17,223 nucleotides of DNA from an uncultured Marinosulfonomonas sp. (GCA_947311455.1 CAMZKY010000201.1:1-17223); one strand, 5' to 3'. Positions 7,085 through 14,868 are shown, numbered from the stretch's first letter. The notes: a model not told the origin generated them from the letters alone. Program-made: numbers and translations.

Positions 7085-7914
7085 TATGCGCTCCGCAATC
7101 CAAGGATGGCGCGGGCCTGCGTAGGGGTGGCAACCGGGCGTTCGTATTTGGCGCATAGATCCGCTGCACGCGCTACCAGCGCCGCGTTTGAGGGGGCAAG
7201 GGTGCCGCGATCAAGGCGGATGTTATCTTCCAGCCCTGTGCGGGTGTGGCCACCCGCTGCAATCGCCCATTCATTCACTACAATCTGCCCCGGCCCAACG
7301 CCAGCGCCACACCACTGAGCATCCGGTGCGATACGGTTCAGGGTTTTAACATAAAAATCAAACACATGCCGATCAATCGGCATGGCATTTTTTACCCCCA
7401 TAACAAATTGCACATATAACGGGCCATTCAGGATACCCTGTTTTTGCAAAGAAACTGCCTGAAAAATATGGCTTAGGTCAAAGGCTTCGATTTCGGGTTT
7501 GATGCCATAGGTTTGCATTTCACCCGCCAGCCAATTCACCAGATCAGGCGGATTTTCATAGACCCGCGTTGGGAAATTGTTTGATCCAACCGATAATGAC
7601 GCCATATCCGGCTTTAATGGCAGCATTCCGCCGCGCGCCGTGCCTGCACCAGAGCGCCCGCCCGTGGACAATTGCACAATCATCTCGGGGCAATGTTTTT
7701 CTATCCCCTCCATCAATAGGGCAAATTTGTCGGGGGCGGATGTGGGTGTGCCGTCATCCATACGCACATGGCAATGGGCGATGCTTGCCCCAGCCTCAAA
7801 CGCGGCGTGGGTGCTTTCGATTTGTTCGGAAACCGTGATTGGAACAGCCGGATTGTCGGATTTTTGTGGTAATGATCCGGTGATTGCGATGCAAATAATG
7901 CATGGGTTGGTCAT
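7084..7914 (-). CDS. BKACE (DUF849) beta-keto acid cleavage enzyme inside the pca operon
   Basis: The 276-residue product belongs to the 3-keto-5-aminohexanoate cleavage (Kce)/BKACE family. These TIM-barrel zinc enzymes condense a beta-keto acid with acetyl-CoA and release acetoacetate plus a new acyl-CoA. The zinc site is visible as His47 and His49 (HCHVR) with Glu229 (GLEDN), and Asp230 beside it is the expected catalytic aspartate. The family's DGTPT, QLSTGG and SLSVGSNNFP segments are present. The gene starts 2 nt after pcaG without a Shine-Dalgarno of its own and overlaps pcaB by 1 nt, so it is a fully integrated operon member. Established family chemistry plus this position suggests 3-oxoadipate as substrate, giving succinyl-CoA and acetoacetate; this is inference. 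Older annotation would call it a hypothetical protein or Kce. Confidence 0.9.
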   Translation of the reverse strand: MTNPCIICIAITGSLPQKSDNPAVPITVSEQIESTHAAFEAGASIAHCHVRMDDGTPTSAPDKFALLMEGIEKHCPEMIVQLSTGGRSGAGTARGGMLPLKPDMASLSVGSNNFPTRVYENPPDLVNWLAGEMQTYGIKPEIEAFDLSHIFQAVSLQKQGILNGPLYVQFVMGVKNAMPIDRHVFDFYVKTLNRIAPDAQWCGAGVGPGQIVVNEWAIAAGGHTRTGLEDNIRLDRGTLAPSNAALVARAADLCAKYERPVATPTQARAILGLRSA

Positions 7915-7916
7915 GG

Positions 7917-8519
7917 TTAAATATCCAGAAAAACGGTTTCCTTGTCGCCCTGAATATAGATGTCAAAGCGATACACCACACCTTCATCGGTTTCGCGCCG
8001 TTTGGCAATCAAAGTTTCGCGGCGGTGGATATGTTCAATTAAATTGATTACCGGATCATCGGCGTTGTTTTCATCTTCAAAATACAGCCGCGTGTTCAGG
8101 CCCAGATTGATGCCGCGCGCCACAATCCACAGGTTGATATGCGGCGCCTGTGTGGTGCCATTTCGCCCGAGTGTTGCGCCGGGTTTTACCGTGTCAAACC
8201 CCCAAAGCCCCGTGTCAAAATCGGTAATCACCCGCCCCCAGCCACGAAAGCCCTCCTCAACGCCGCGCCCATCCTCGGAATGGGCGTAATGGCCTTGCGC
8301 GTTGGCTTGCCAGGCCTCCAACAGCACGTCTTTTACGGGGGCACCGGTGCCGTCATACACCATGCCTTCAATTCGGATTCGTTCGCCTTTGGCGTTTGGA
8401 CCCGCGATATCCCAGCCAAGCTCCTGATCGAAAATGTCAAAGCCCGCGGCCTTTGGCGCGAGGCCGATATGCACATAAGGGCCAGCGGTTTGGGAGGGGG
8501 TTTCTTTTAGATAATTCAT
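7917..8519 (-). CDS. pcaG: Protocatechuate 3,4-dioxygenase alpha subunit
   Basis: PcaG pairs with PcaH to form the non-heme Fe(III) dioxygenase that opens protocatechuate between the two hydroxyls (intradiol cleavage). The product has 200 residues, the usual length. It begins MNYLKETPSQTAGPYVHIGL, a typical alpha-subunit N-terminus, and has EAWQANAQGHYAH (68-80) and APHINLWIVARGIN (125-138). As expected for the alpha chain, it lacks the complete Tyr/Tyr/His/His iron set that PcaH carries. The ATG at 8519 is preferred over an in-frame start at 8621, which would add 34 unrelated residues overlapping pcaH. It lies 4 nt downstream of the pcaH stop. Confidence 0.95.
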   Translation of the reverse strand: MNYLKETPSQTAGPYVHIGLAPKAAGFDIFDQELGWDIAGPNAKGERIRIEGMVYDGTGAPVKDVLLEAWQANAQGHYAHSEDGRGVEEGFRGWGRVITDFDTGLWGFDTVKPGATLGRNGTTQAPHINLWIVARGINLGLNTRLYFEDENNADDPVINLIEHIHRRETLIAKRRETDEGVVYRFDIYIQGDKETVFLDI

Positions 8520-8523
8520 CGGC

Positions 8524-9246
8524 TTAGTTCCCTTCCAGACGGTTTTCAAACAAGGTAGAGCGCCGCCCGCGAAGCACGATATCAAATCGGTAGGCGAGCG
8601 TATCAAGCGGAATACTGGCATTCATATCAAGGCGGGCAATCATTTGATCCACGGCCTTTTCATCGGGAACGGAATTTACGATTGGGCAGGTTTTAATCAG
8701 GGGGTCGCCCTCAAAATACAGCTGGGTAATCAGGCGTTGCGCAAAGGCGGTGCCAAAGATCGAAAAATGGATATGGGCGGGGCGCCAGTTGTTGACCCAA
8801 TTGCGCCACGGATAGGCCCCGGGTTTGACCGTGCGGAAATAGTAATAGCCGTTTTCATCGGTCAGGGTGCGCCCGCATCCGCCGAAATTGGGGTCAATCG
8901 CCGCCAGATAGGTATCTTTTTTATGGCGATACCGACCGCCCGCATTGGCCTGCCAGATTTCCACAAGCGTGTTTGGCACGGGGCGGGCGTTTTCATCCAG
9001 AACGCGGCCATGCACGATGATCCGCTCGCCAATCGGATCGCCAGATTTGGCGTAGTTTTTGATTAGATCGTTGTCTAGTTTATCGACGTCATTATGGCTA
9101 AAGACGGGGCCAGTGATTTCGGACAAGGAGTTTTCTAGCGACAACAAGGCATATTGAGGCGAACGGGTGACCGAGGTTTTGTAATCGCGGTGCAGGGCAG
9201 GGCCGTGGTGTTGGCGATCTCGTTGATAGAATTCAGCAGGTTTCAT
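8524..9246 (-). CDS. pcaH: Protocatechuate 3,4-dioxygenase beta subunit (iron-binding)
   Basis: PcaH is the catalytic, iron-carrying chain of protocatechuate 3,4-dioxygenase. The 240-residue protein has the complete ligand set: Tyr106 (GGRYRHKKD), Tyr145 (KPGAYPWRNW), His158 and His160 (WRPAHIHFSIFG). These are each two residues lower than the Pseudomonas putida beta chain (108, 147, 160, 162 without the 300 offset). An intradiol N-terminal domain precedes it. The start ATG overlaps the pcaC stop as ATGA (4 nt), and pcaG follows after 4 nt, so subunits H and G are co-translated. Nothing unusual was seen; the enzyme should be active. Confidence 0.96.
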   Translation of the reverse strand: MKPAEFYQRDRQHHGPALHRDYKTSVTRSPQYALLSLENSLSEITGPVFSHNDVDKLDNDLIKNYAKSGDPIGERIIVHGRVLDENARPVPNTLVEIWQANAGGRYRHKKDTYLAAIDPNFGGCGRTLTDENGYYYFRTVKPGAYPWRNWVNNWRPAHIHFSIFGTAFAQRLITQLYFEGDPLIKTCPIVNSVPDEKAVDQMIARLDMNASIPLDTLAYRFDIVLRGRRSTLFENRLEGN

Positions 9247-9623
9247 AGATCAATTCCCATTTCGGCATAGGTGCGTTTGGCAAGGCGCAAAGCGTGGTTG
9301 GCGGCGGGGACGCCGGCGTAAATGGCAACGTGCAGGAATACCTCGCGCACCTCGTCAGGCGTGGCCCCTGTGTTGGCGGTGGCGCGGATGTGCATTTCAA
9401 CTTCGCCCCAATGACCCGCCGCCGCCAGCAAAGCCAAGGTAATCAGGGAGCGATCGCGGTGCGACAGGGTATCGCGCGCCCAAACACTGCCCCATGCGCC
9501 CTCAACGATCAAATCCTGAAACGGTTCGTCAAAGGCAGTTTTGCGCGCTTCGGCCTCATCAACATGGGCGTCACCCAGCACCGTGCGGCGGGTTTTCATG
9601 CCGTCTTTGTGGCGCTCAGACAT
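9243..9623 (-). CDS. pcaC: 4-carboxymuconolactone decarboxylase
   Basis: PcaC decarboxylates 4-carboxymuconolactone to 3-oxoadipate enol-lactone. The 126-residue protein is a stand-alone member of the carboxymuconolactone decarboxylase/AhpD-like family. Recognisable segments are the SHRDRSLITLALLAA helix, GHWGEVEMHIRAT, and the C-terminal VREVFLHVAIYAGVPAANHA. It is not fused to PcaD, unlike the PcaL fusions of some actinobacteria. Its start lies 8 nt inside the end of pcaD and its stop overlaps pcaH by 4 nt. Confidence 0.94.
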   Translation of the reverse strand: MSERHKDGMKTRRTVLGDAHVDEAEARKTAFDEPFQDLIVEGAWGSVWARDTLSHRDRSLITLALLAAAGHWGEVEMHIRATANTGATPDEVREVFLHVAIYAGVPAANHALRLAKRTYAEMGIDL

Positions 9624-10410
9624 GGCCCACCTCCTTTAGGAATTCGGTTAAAGCCTGTGCAAATTCTGCGGGTTTTTCCACGCAAGGCAAATGCCCCGCC
9701 CCGCGGATCAGTTTGAATTTTGCCCCTTTCACCAAACTGACGGTTTCGCGCACTAGATCGGGCGGGGTAGAGCCGTCTTCTGTGCCCGCAATGCCAAGGG
9801 TTGGCAGGGTCAGGCGGGCGGTATTTTCATATAGATCGGTTTCGGAAATCGCGGCGGAACAGCCCGTATAGCCATCAATCGGGGTGCGGCACAGCATGTT
9901 GCGCCAACCTGCCAGTTCAACCGTGTTGTGCGCGCGGAATTTTTGCGAGAACCAGCGTTCAAGGATTGATTGCTCCAGCGCGGCAACACCCCCTTTTCGC
10001 ACCGCAGCGATACGGTCCTGCCACATGGAAACCGTGCCGATTTTGGTGGCGGTGTTGGATAAAACCATGGCGCGCACCAGATCCATACGTTCGGCGGCCA
10101 GCCCTTGGGCGATCATTCCGCCGATTGAAAGGCCGACAAACACTGCATTTTTCAAGCCAAGCTGATCCATCAGCGCGCCGATATCCTGCACCAGATCTCC
10201 CATGAAATAATCACCTTCAGGCGTAGAGGTTAATCCGTGCCCGCGCATATCATAACGCAGGATTTTCAACCCTTCAGGCAAAAGCGGCATCACCTGATCC
10301 CACAGGCGAAAATCGGTGCCAAGGGAATTGGAAAACACCACAGGCGCCCCATCATCCGGGCCGGTCAGGGCATAGTGAACATCAATTCCGTTTAGCGAGG
10401 TCATTTGCAT
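9616..10410 (-). CDS. pcaD: 3-oxoadipate enol-lactonase
   Basis: PcaD hydrolyses 3-oxoadipate enol-lactone to 3-oxoadipate (beta-ketoadipate), the last ring-derived step encoded in this operon. The 264-residue protein is an alpha/beta-hydrolase. The nucleophile Ser95 sits in GLSIGG, with probable acid Asp212 (GTEDGSTP) and base His240 (GAGHLPCVE). The oxyanion-region pattern SNSLGTDFRLWDQ near 28-40 is typical of PcaD. The start ATG at 10410 overlaps the pobA stop as TGATG; an ATG two codons later is also possible. Overlap on both sides indicates coupling. Confidence 0.94.
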   Translation of the reverse strand: MQMTSLNGIDVHYALTGPDDGAPVVFSNSLGTDFRLWDQVMPLLPEGLKILRYDMRGHGLTSTPEGDYFMGDLVQDIGALMDQLGLKNAVFVGLSIGGMIAQGLAAERMDLVRAMVLSNTATKIGTVSMWQDRIAAVRKGGVAALEQSILERWFSQKFRAHNTVELAGWRNMLCRTPIDGYTGCSAAISETDLYENTARLTLPTLGIAGTEDGSTPPDLVRETVSLVKGAKFKLIRGAGHLPCVEKPAEFAQALTEFLKEVGHV

Positions 10411-11579
10411 CAGTATGGCAATCCTACATAGTTTTCAGCCAGCACACGTTGAGCCGCCTCGTTATCGCGCAAAAACTCAAGATCGGCCCTTTGCATTTTG
10501 AGATCAAAGCCGCTTTGATCAGGGAAGCGGTGCAACAGGTTTGTCATCCACCAGCTAAAGCGTTCGGCCTTCCAGATGCGGGCAAGGGCGCGGTTGGAGT
10601 ATGTTTTCAGGCCATCTTCGTTGTTATTGCGATAGAAATCAACAAATGCGTTATAGAGATAATGGATGTCGGACGCGGCGGTGTTCAACCCTTTGGCCCC
10701 TGTGGGCGGCACGATATGGGCAGCATCCCCGCATAAAAACAGGTGACCCCATTGCATCGGCTCGCTGACAAAGGAGCGCAGCGGTGCGATTGATTTTTCA
10801 ATGCTGGGGCCGGTGATGAGTTTATCGGCAAATTCCTGCGGGATGCGGCGGCGCAGTTCATCCCAAAAAGCATCGTCGCTCCATTTTTCCACGCCGTCCG
10901 ATAAGGGCACCTGAATGTAGTAGCGGCTTAGATTTTCGTGGCGCATTGAACACAGGGCAAAGCCACGGTCCGAGCTGGAATAGATCAGCTCATGGTTCAC
11001 CGGCGGGGTTTCGGACAACACCCCAAGCCAGCCAAACGGATAGGATTTTTCATAGTCGCGCCGGATATTGTCGGGAATTGTTGGGCGGCTAACGCCGTGA
11101 AATCCATCGCAACCGGCGATGTAATCGCAATCAATCCGTTCTTCGCCATTTCCTGCATCAAAGGTTACATAAGGAGCGTTGGTTTCGGCATCGTGGATTT
11201 GCACATTTTCGCTGTTGAAGATGATTTTTCCGTCCATCACCTCGCGCGCCTCATATAGATCGCGGGTCACTTCGGTTTGGCCGTAAACCACAACGGGGGT
11301 GCCGGTGTGTTTGGTGAAATCTATGCGAAACTGTTCGTTGTTATAGGCAATGATCGTGCCGTCGTGGGTGAAACTGTGGGCATCCATATTGGCGGCGACG
11401 CCGGCTTTGCGCATCAGATCAACGAACCCGACCTCAAGCACGCCAGCCCGAATACGCCCTAAAACATAGTCGCGCGTCTTGCGCTCCAATACCACGGAAT
11501 CGATGCCGTTCTTGTCCAATAGCTGACTGAGCAACAGGCCTGACGGCCCACCACCAATGATCACCACTTGCGTTCGCAT
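10410..11579 (-). CDS. pobA: 4-hydroxybenzoate 3-monooxygenase (p-hydroxybenzoate hydroxylase)
   Basis: PobA is an NAD(P)H- and FAD-dependent aromatic hydroxylase that converts 4-hydroxybenzoate to protocatechuate, the entry substrate of the genes behind it. The 389-residue protein has the FAD dinucleotide motif GGGPSG (9-14), the CDGFHGVSR motif (157-165) and GDAAHIVPPTGAKGLN (284-299). Substrate-pocket residues known from the Pseudomonas fluorescens enzyme are kept with a one-residue shift: Tyr200, Ser211, Arg213, Tyr221 and Tyr384 (NYVGLPY at the end). AAAGGAG precedes the ATG at good spacing. It is the first gene of the tight pobA-pcaDCHG-BKACE-pcaB block, so its supply step is co-expressed with ring cleavage. 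No PcaQ or PobR gene lies next to it. Confidence 0.96.
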   Translation of the reverse strand: MRTQVVIIGGGPSGLLLSQLLDKNGIDSVVLERKTRDYVLGRIRAGVLEVGFVDLMRKAGVAANMDAHSFTHDGTIIAYNNEQFRIDFTKHTGTPVVVYGQTEVTRDLYEAREVMDGKIIFNSENVQIHDAETNAPYVTFDAGNGEERIDCDYIAGCDGFHGVSRPTIPDNIRRDYEKSYPFGWLGVLSETPPVNHELIYSSSDRGFALCSMRHENLSRYYIQVPLSDGVEKWSDDAFWDELRRRIPQEFADKLITGPSIEKSIAPLRSFVSEPMQWGHLFLCGDAAHIVPPTGAKGLNTAASDIHYLYNAFVDFYRNNNEDGLKTYSNRALARIWKAERFSWWMTNLLHRFPDQSGFDLKMQRADLEFLRDNEAAQRVLAENYVGLPY

Positions 11580-11599
11580 TTCGTATCTCCTTTGTGGGG

Positions 11600-11628
11600 A
11601 AGATGTCGAAAGTAATTAACTGTGTCAA
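11600..11628 (-). promoter_or_regulatory. Candidate promoter for the pobA-pca operon
   Basis: The gap between the nuclease-fold gene and pobA is only 45 nt (11580-11624). The minus strand has a perfect -35 TTGACA (11628-11623), partly inside the preceding stop codon, a 17-nt spacer and a poor -10 CATCTT (11605-11600). A strong -35 with a weak -10 would suit an activator-dependent promoter such as those used by PcaQ or PobR, but no clear operator was recognised. Read-through from upstream is the alternative. Confidence 0.3.
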
Positions 11629-12827
11629 CTAGTGTATGTGTCGTTCAACTTGATATGTGCCATGATCTGCCCGTGATCCGAGGCCAATTTGTTATACGGG
11701 GCTTCATCATGTGAGCCATCGGTGATGTGATCATTAAAAACGCTGAAATACTCCATTTCGCCGATTTTATCGGCAAAATCAGGGTGGAAATGGCGGCTCA
11801 TTAAAATTTGGTCGATGCTTTCAAACACCCCGCCAAAAGCCGAGGTATAGACCATATCGCGCATGGATTTGCGCACGAACAGTTTTTCTGCGGAATGCAG
11901 TTTAACGCGGGCTATGGCCTCTTGGATTTGCAGATTTTCGGCCTTCTTATACCTGTCATTGCCCTTTTCCGCATCGTGGCGCAGCATCCAGGAATAATTT
12001 TTGAACGGGGTTTCACCCGAGATTATTTCAGAACTCACTGCATTTTCGCTATCGTTGAAATCCCCTAAAACCATCACCGGATTGCCCGCCTCAAGTTCGG
12101 CAATGATCATCACCCGCAACACCCATGCTTCGCTCATCCGGCGCAGGGCGGCGCGCAGGGCGCCAAGCGCGCGGCCTGCGGGATCATAATTGGTCAGGTC
12201 GGATTCCGGTGCAAATTCAGCGCCTTGCGGGCGGATGAATTCGCCCAGTTTGGATTTTAGATGACAATTAAATACGGTGATCACCTGATCCCCAACCGGA
12301 ATGCACACCTTAAGGATCGGGCGCGACAGGCGGGAAATGGTGTAATTCCCGCTGTCTTCTCCGGTTAGATCACGCATCGGAATTGTTAGGGCAGGGGATA
12401 GATCCTGAATAACTTCGGGGGGGCTGGAAAAACCGAACCGCGACAAGATCGCAACCCCGGGCCGCCGTTCACCGGGGTCGCCATCATTGGTGTTGGGCGC
12501 AAAGGCAAGGGCGGCATCAGAATAGGGGGTATAGGCGAGTTTTTTGAAAATCGCCTTTTTGGCATAGCGTTTGTTACGGTCGGGGATTGTGGCCTCGTTT
12601 GTGGCAATGCCGCGCCGGTCGGCCTCGTCAATTACCGCCTGCAGGGTGCTTTCCTCGAAAATTTCCTGAAACCCTATGATATCGGCGTCCAGCGTCAAAA
12701 TCTGGTCGGCCATCCAGTCTTCTTTCCAGGCGTATTCTTCGGGGGTGTAGGATTGGAATTTGTAATATTCCTGATCGGCCCCGATCAGGTTTTTGACGTT
12801 AAAACTGGCAATCGTAAAGCGTGTCAT
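11625..12827 (-). CDS. Endonuclease/exonuclease/phosphatase-fold metalloenzyme
   Basis: The 400-residue product has the EEP (DNase I-like) fold with a full catalytic set: Asn10 (ASFNVKN), Glu55 (GFQEIFEE), His189 (FNCHLKSK), Asp256 and Asn258 (LGDFNDSE), Asp339 (SIDQIL) and the terminal Asp384-His385 (ASDHGQI). Family members hydrolyse phosphodiester or phosphomonoester bonds in DNA, RNA, nucleotides or inositides using a divalent metal; the substrate here cannot be deduced. No signal peptide or membrane segment is visible, so it is probably cytoplasmic. The start lies 3 nt after the dehydratase stop, with GGGA as a modest Shine-Dalgarno, so the two are one transcript. Its relation to the pca genes 45 nt downstream is probably only positional. 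Confidence 0.85.
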   Translation of the reverse strand: MTRFTIASFNVKNLIGADQEYYKFQSYTPEEYAWKEDWMADQILTLDADIIGFQEIFEESTLQAVIDEADRRGIATNEATIPDRNKRYAKKAIFKKLAYTPYSDAALAFAPNTNDGDPGERRPGVAILSRFGFSSPPEVIQDLSPALTIPMRDLTGEDSGNYTISRLSRPILKVCIPVGDQVITVFNCHLKSKLGEFIRPQGAEFAPESDLTNYDPAGRALGALRAALRRMSEAWVLRVMIIAELEAGNPVMVLGDFNDSENAVSSEIISGETPFKNYSWMLRHDAEKGNDRYKKAENLQIQEAIARVKLHSAEKLFVRKSMRDMVYTSAFGGVFESIDQILMSRHFHPDFADKIGEMEYFSVFNDHITDGSHDEAPYNKLASDHGQIMAHIKLNDTYTS

Positions 12828-12830
12828 TGA

Positions 12831-13805
12831 TTAAATCCCGTATTTTGCAAGGGCGGTTTGAAACATATCCGAGTCTACGTTGCCACCGGAAGCAACGCAA
12901 ATCGCGGTGTCGCCATCAAGTTGATCACTGTGGAACAAGGCCCCTGCCAGTGCCGCCGCGCCACCCGGCTCAATGACGATTTTCAAGCGGGTAAACGCCA
13001 TGGCCATGGCGTGCAAACATTCATCTTCCGACACCACAACCCCCGCGCCACACAGGCGTTTGAGGATCGGAAATGTGATGTTGCCAACCGACGGCGTGAT
13101 GATCGCATCACAGATAGAACCGGCGCTTTGTGCGTTTTGTTCAATCTCCCCCGATACCAACGAACGGGTGGCATCGTCAAAATTTTCCGGTTCGGCGGGA
13201 TGCACTGTCATATCCGGGGCCAGTTGATCAAGCGCCAGTGCGGTGCCCGAGGTTAACCCCCCGCCACCGCAAGGCACCAGAACTTCGGCTTTGGAAATGC
13301 CAATCTCGGCGGCCTGTTGCGCAATTTCCAGTCCAACCGACCCTTGCCCTGCAATCACCAAAGGGTCGTCAAACGGTTTGATCAGGGTCAGGCCGCGTTC
13401 CCGTGCCAAGCGCGCGCCTATTTCATCGCGATCTTCGGTGGCGCGATCATAAAGCACCACCTCGGCGCCCAAGGTGCGGGTATTTTCGATTTTCAGCTTG
13501 GGTGCATCTGCGGGCATGATGATGACCGCGGTGGTGCCATGTTCACGGGCGGCAAGGGCAACGCCTTGGGCGTGGTTGCCTGATGAGTAAGCAATCACCC
13601 CCTTGGCGCGCAAATCGGGGTCAAGCGCGGAAATGGCTGACCACGCGCCGCGAAATTTGAAAGATCCGGTGTGTTGTAGGCATTCGGCTTTGACAAAAAC
13701 CTTGCGCCCCGCGACATCATCCAGAAACGGAGATGATAGCAAAGGCGTGACGCGCGCTTTGCCGTTCAGGCGTTGTGCTGCGGCTTGGATCATGTCGTAA
13801 TTCAT
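12831..13805 (-). CDS. PLP-dependent threonine/serine dehydratase (catabolic type, no ACT domain)
   Basis: The 324-residue product is a fold-type II PLP enzyme that deaminates threonine or serine, or a related hydroxy-amino acid. Lys50 in TGSFKFRGA is the PLP Schiff-base lysine. SSGNHAQG (74-81) contacts the carboxylate and PLP, CGGGGLTSG (179-187) is the phosphate loop, and SGGN near the C-terminus holds the pyridine nitrogen. There is no C-terminal ACT regulatory domain, unlike biosynthetic IlvA, so feedback inhibition by isoleucine is not expected. Serine racemase and 3-hydroxyaspartate or hydroxyectoine-pathway (EutB-like) dehydratases share these motifs and cannot be excluded. The ATG at 13805 with CCGGAG ahead is preferred over an in-frame start at 13910, which would add an untypical 35-residue extension through AT-rich leader DNA. 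Confidence 0.86.
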   Translation of the reverse strand: MNYDMIQAAAQRLNGKARVTPLLSSPFLDDVAGRKVFVKAECLQHTGSFKFRGAWSAISALDPDLRAKGVIAYSSGNHAQGVALAAREHGTTAVIIMPADAPKLKIENTRTLGAEVVLYDRATEDRDEIGARLARERGLTLIKPFDDPLVIAGQGSVGLEIAQQAAEIGISKAEVLVPCGGGGLTSGTALALDQLAPDMTVHPAEPENFDDATRSLVSGEIEQNAQSAGSICDAIITPSVGNITFPILKRLCGAGVVVSEDECLHAMAMAFTRLKIVIEPGGAAALAGALFHSDQLDGDTAICVASGGNVDSDMFQTALAKYGI

Positions 13806-13898
13806 TGTAATTGCTCCGGAAATTAAGGGATAAGCAACAGAATTCTGGCGTATCCATAAATTGCGCATATAGCGTTGGCATTTTAGGTGACTGTAGAA

Positions 13899-13918
13899 AA
13901 GGGGCCGCAAAGCCCCTT
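13899..13918 (-). terminator. Intrinsic terminator of the polyphosphate kinase gene
   Basis: A perfect 7-bp stem AAGGGGC / GCCCCTT (13899-13905 with 13912-13918) encloses a 6-nt loop. On the minus strand the second arm runs directly into TTTTC, a short U-run. It stands 23 nt after the ppk2 stop and ahead of the dehydratase leader. The remaining gap up to the dehydratase ATG (13806-13898) should carry that gene's promoter, but no convincing hexamers were found. Confidence 0.75.
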
Positions 13919-13940
13919 AAGATCGGTTTGAAAATTGGGC

Positions 13941-14735
13941 TTACAGGCCTTTGTGGACTTCGGGCACAAAGGTCTGATCATCCATCGGTGGGCGCACATA
14001 ACCCTGTTGAACGGGACGTTCTTCTAGAACAATCGGTTCGGGTGTGGTGTCTTCATACGGAATTTGCGCCAAAAGGTGATTGATGCAATTGATCCGCGCG
14101 TGTTTTTTTACATCTGAATTCACCACATACCACGGGGCCTGTTTGATATCGGTGTGGGCAAACATGATGTCTTTGGCTTTGGAATACTCTTCCCAACGGT
14201 TGCGGGATTCCAGATCCATTGGCGATAGTTTCCAGCGTTTGGTCGGGGTTACAAGCCGTTTTTGGAACCGGCGCTCTTGTTCTTCGTCGGATACAGAAAA
14301 CCAGTATTTGATAATCTGGATCCCCGAACGCACCAGCATACGTTCAAATTCGGGGCAGGAGCGCAAGAAATCCTGATGCTCTTCGTCGGTGCAAAACCCC
14401 ATCACCTTTTCCACGCCACCGCGATTATACCATGACCGGTCAAAAATCACCATTTCACCAGCCGAGGGCAAATGCGCCACATAGCGTTGGAAATACCATT
14501 GGGTGGTTTCACGTTCGGTGGGGGCGGGCAGGGCCACCACGCGGGTGATGCGCGGGTTCATCGGTTCGGTGATGCGTTTGATGGTGCCGCCTTTGCCAGC
14601 CGCATCGCGGCCTTCGAAAATCACCACAACTTTTAAACCTTGGGATTTGATCCACTCTTGCATTTTAACAAGTTCGATCTGCAAACGGGCCAGTTCGGTC
14701 TCGTATTTCTTATTCGATATTTTCTTGGTTGACAT
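13941..14735 (-). CDS. ppk2: Polyphosphate kinase 2, class I (single domain)
   Basis: PPK2 enzymes transfer phosphate between inorganic polyphosphate and nucleoside diphosphates, mostly in the direction of ADP or GDP to the triphosphate. The 264-residue product is a single P-loop kinase domain. Walker A is EGRDAAGKGG (41-50), Walker B and the following lid start are VIFDRSWYNRGGVEK (96-110), and the family segment SPMDLESRNRWEEYSKAKD is also present. There is only one domain, as in classes I and III; the motif style and length fit class I best. The gene stands alone, with 133 nt upstream (14736-14868, promoter presumably there) and its own terminator. Nothing in the context ties it to the neighbouring fatty-acid genes. 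Confidence 0.92.
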   Translation of the reverse strand: MSTKKISNKKYETELARLQIELVKMQEWIKSQGLKVVVIFEGRDAAGKGGTIKRITEPMNPRITRVVALPAPTERETTQWYFQRYVAHLPSAGEMVIFDRSWYNRGGVEKVMGFCTDEEHQDFLRSCPEFERMLVRSGIQIIKYWFSVSDEEQERRFQKRLVTPTKRWKLSPMDLESRNRWEEYSKAKDIMFAHTDIKQAPWYVVNSDVKKHARINCINHLLAQIPYEDTTPEPIVLEERPVQQGYVRPPMDDQTFVPEVHKGL

Positions 14736-14868
14736 ACGTGCCCCCTTGGTAAAACGTGCGCGCGTTTCAAAAGGTCAGGATAAAACATTAAAGACAGATG
14801 GTCGAATCAAAAATTCGTTCGGGTGGTAATCAAATCGGCCTAAGAATAAGGTATGGCAGTGCATAGTG
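14736..14868. other. Intergenic gap between the RDD gene and ppk2
   Basis: The gap of 133 nt should hold the ppk2 promoter. The only structure seen is a small AT-rich hairpin CGAAT-CAAAA-ATTCG (14803-14817) without a U-run, too weak to call a terminator. GGGGGCA lies shortly before the ppk2 ATG and probably serves as its ribosome binding site. Confidence 0.4.

Noticed and set aside
7085..7156. Longer pcaB starting at 7156
   Set aside because: The extension runs through the BKACE 3' end and lacks PcaB-like sequence; ATG at 7084 has a Shine-Dalgarno and a TAATG coupling.
8520..8621. Longer pcaG starting at 8621
   Set aside because: It would overlap pcaH by nearly 100 nt and add residues not found in PcaG; MNYLKETPSQ is the normal N-terminus.
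13806..13910. N-terminal extension of the dehydratase to 13910
   Set aside because: The added residues reach into the ppk2 terminator region and are unlike family members; CCGGAG precedes the ATG at 13805.
14803..14817. Terminator for the fabB-fabI-RDD transcript
   Set aside because: The 5-bp CGAAT/ATTCG stem is AT-rich and has no U-run.
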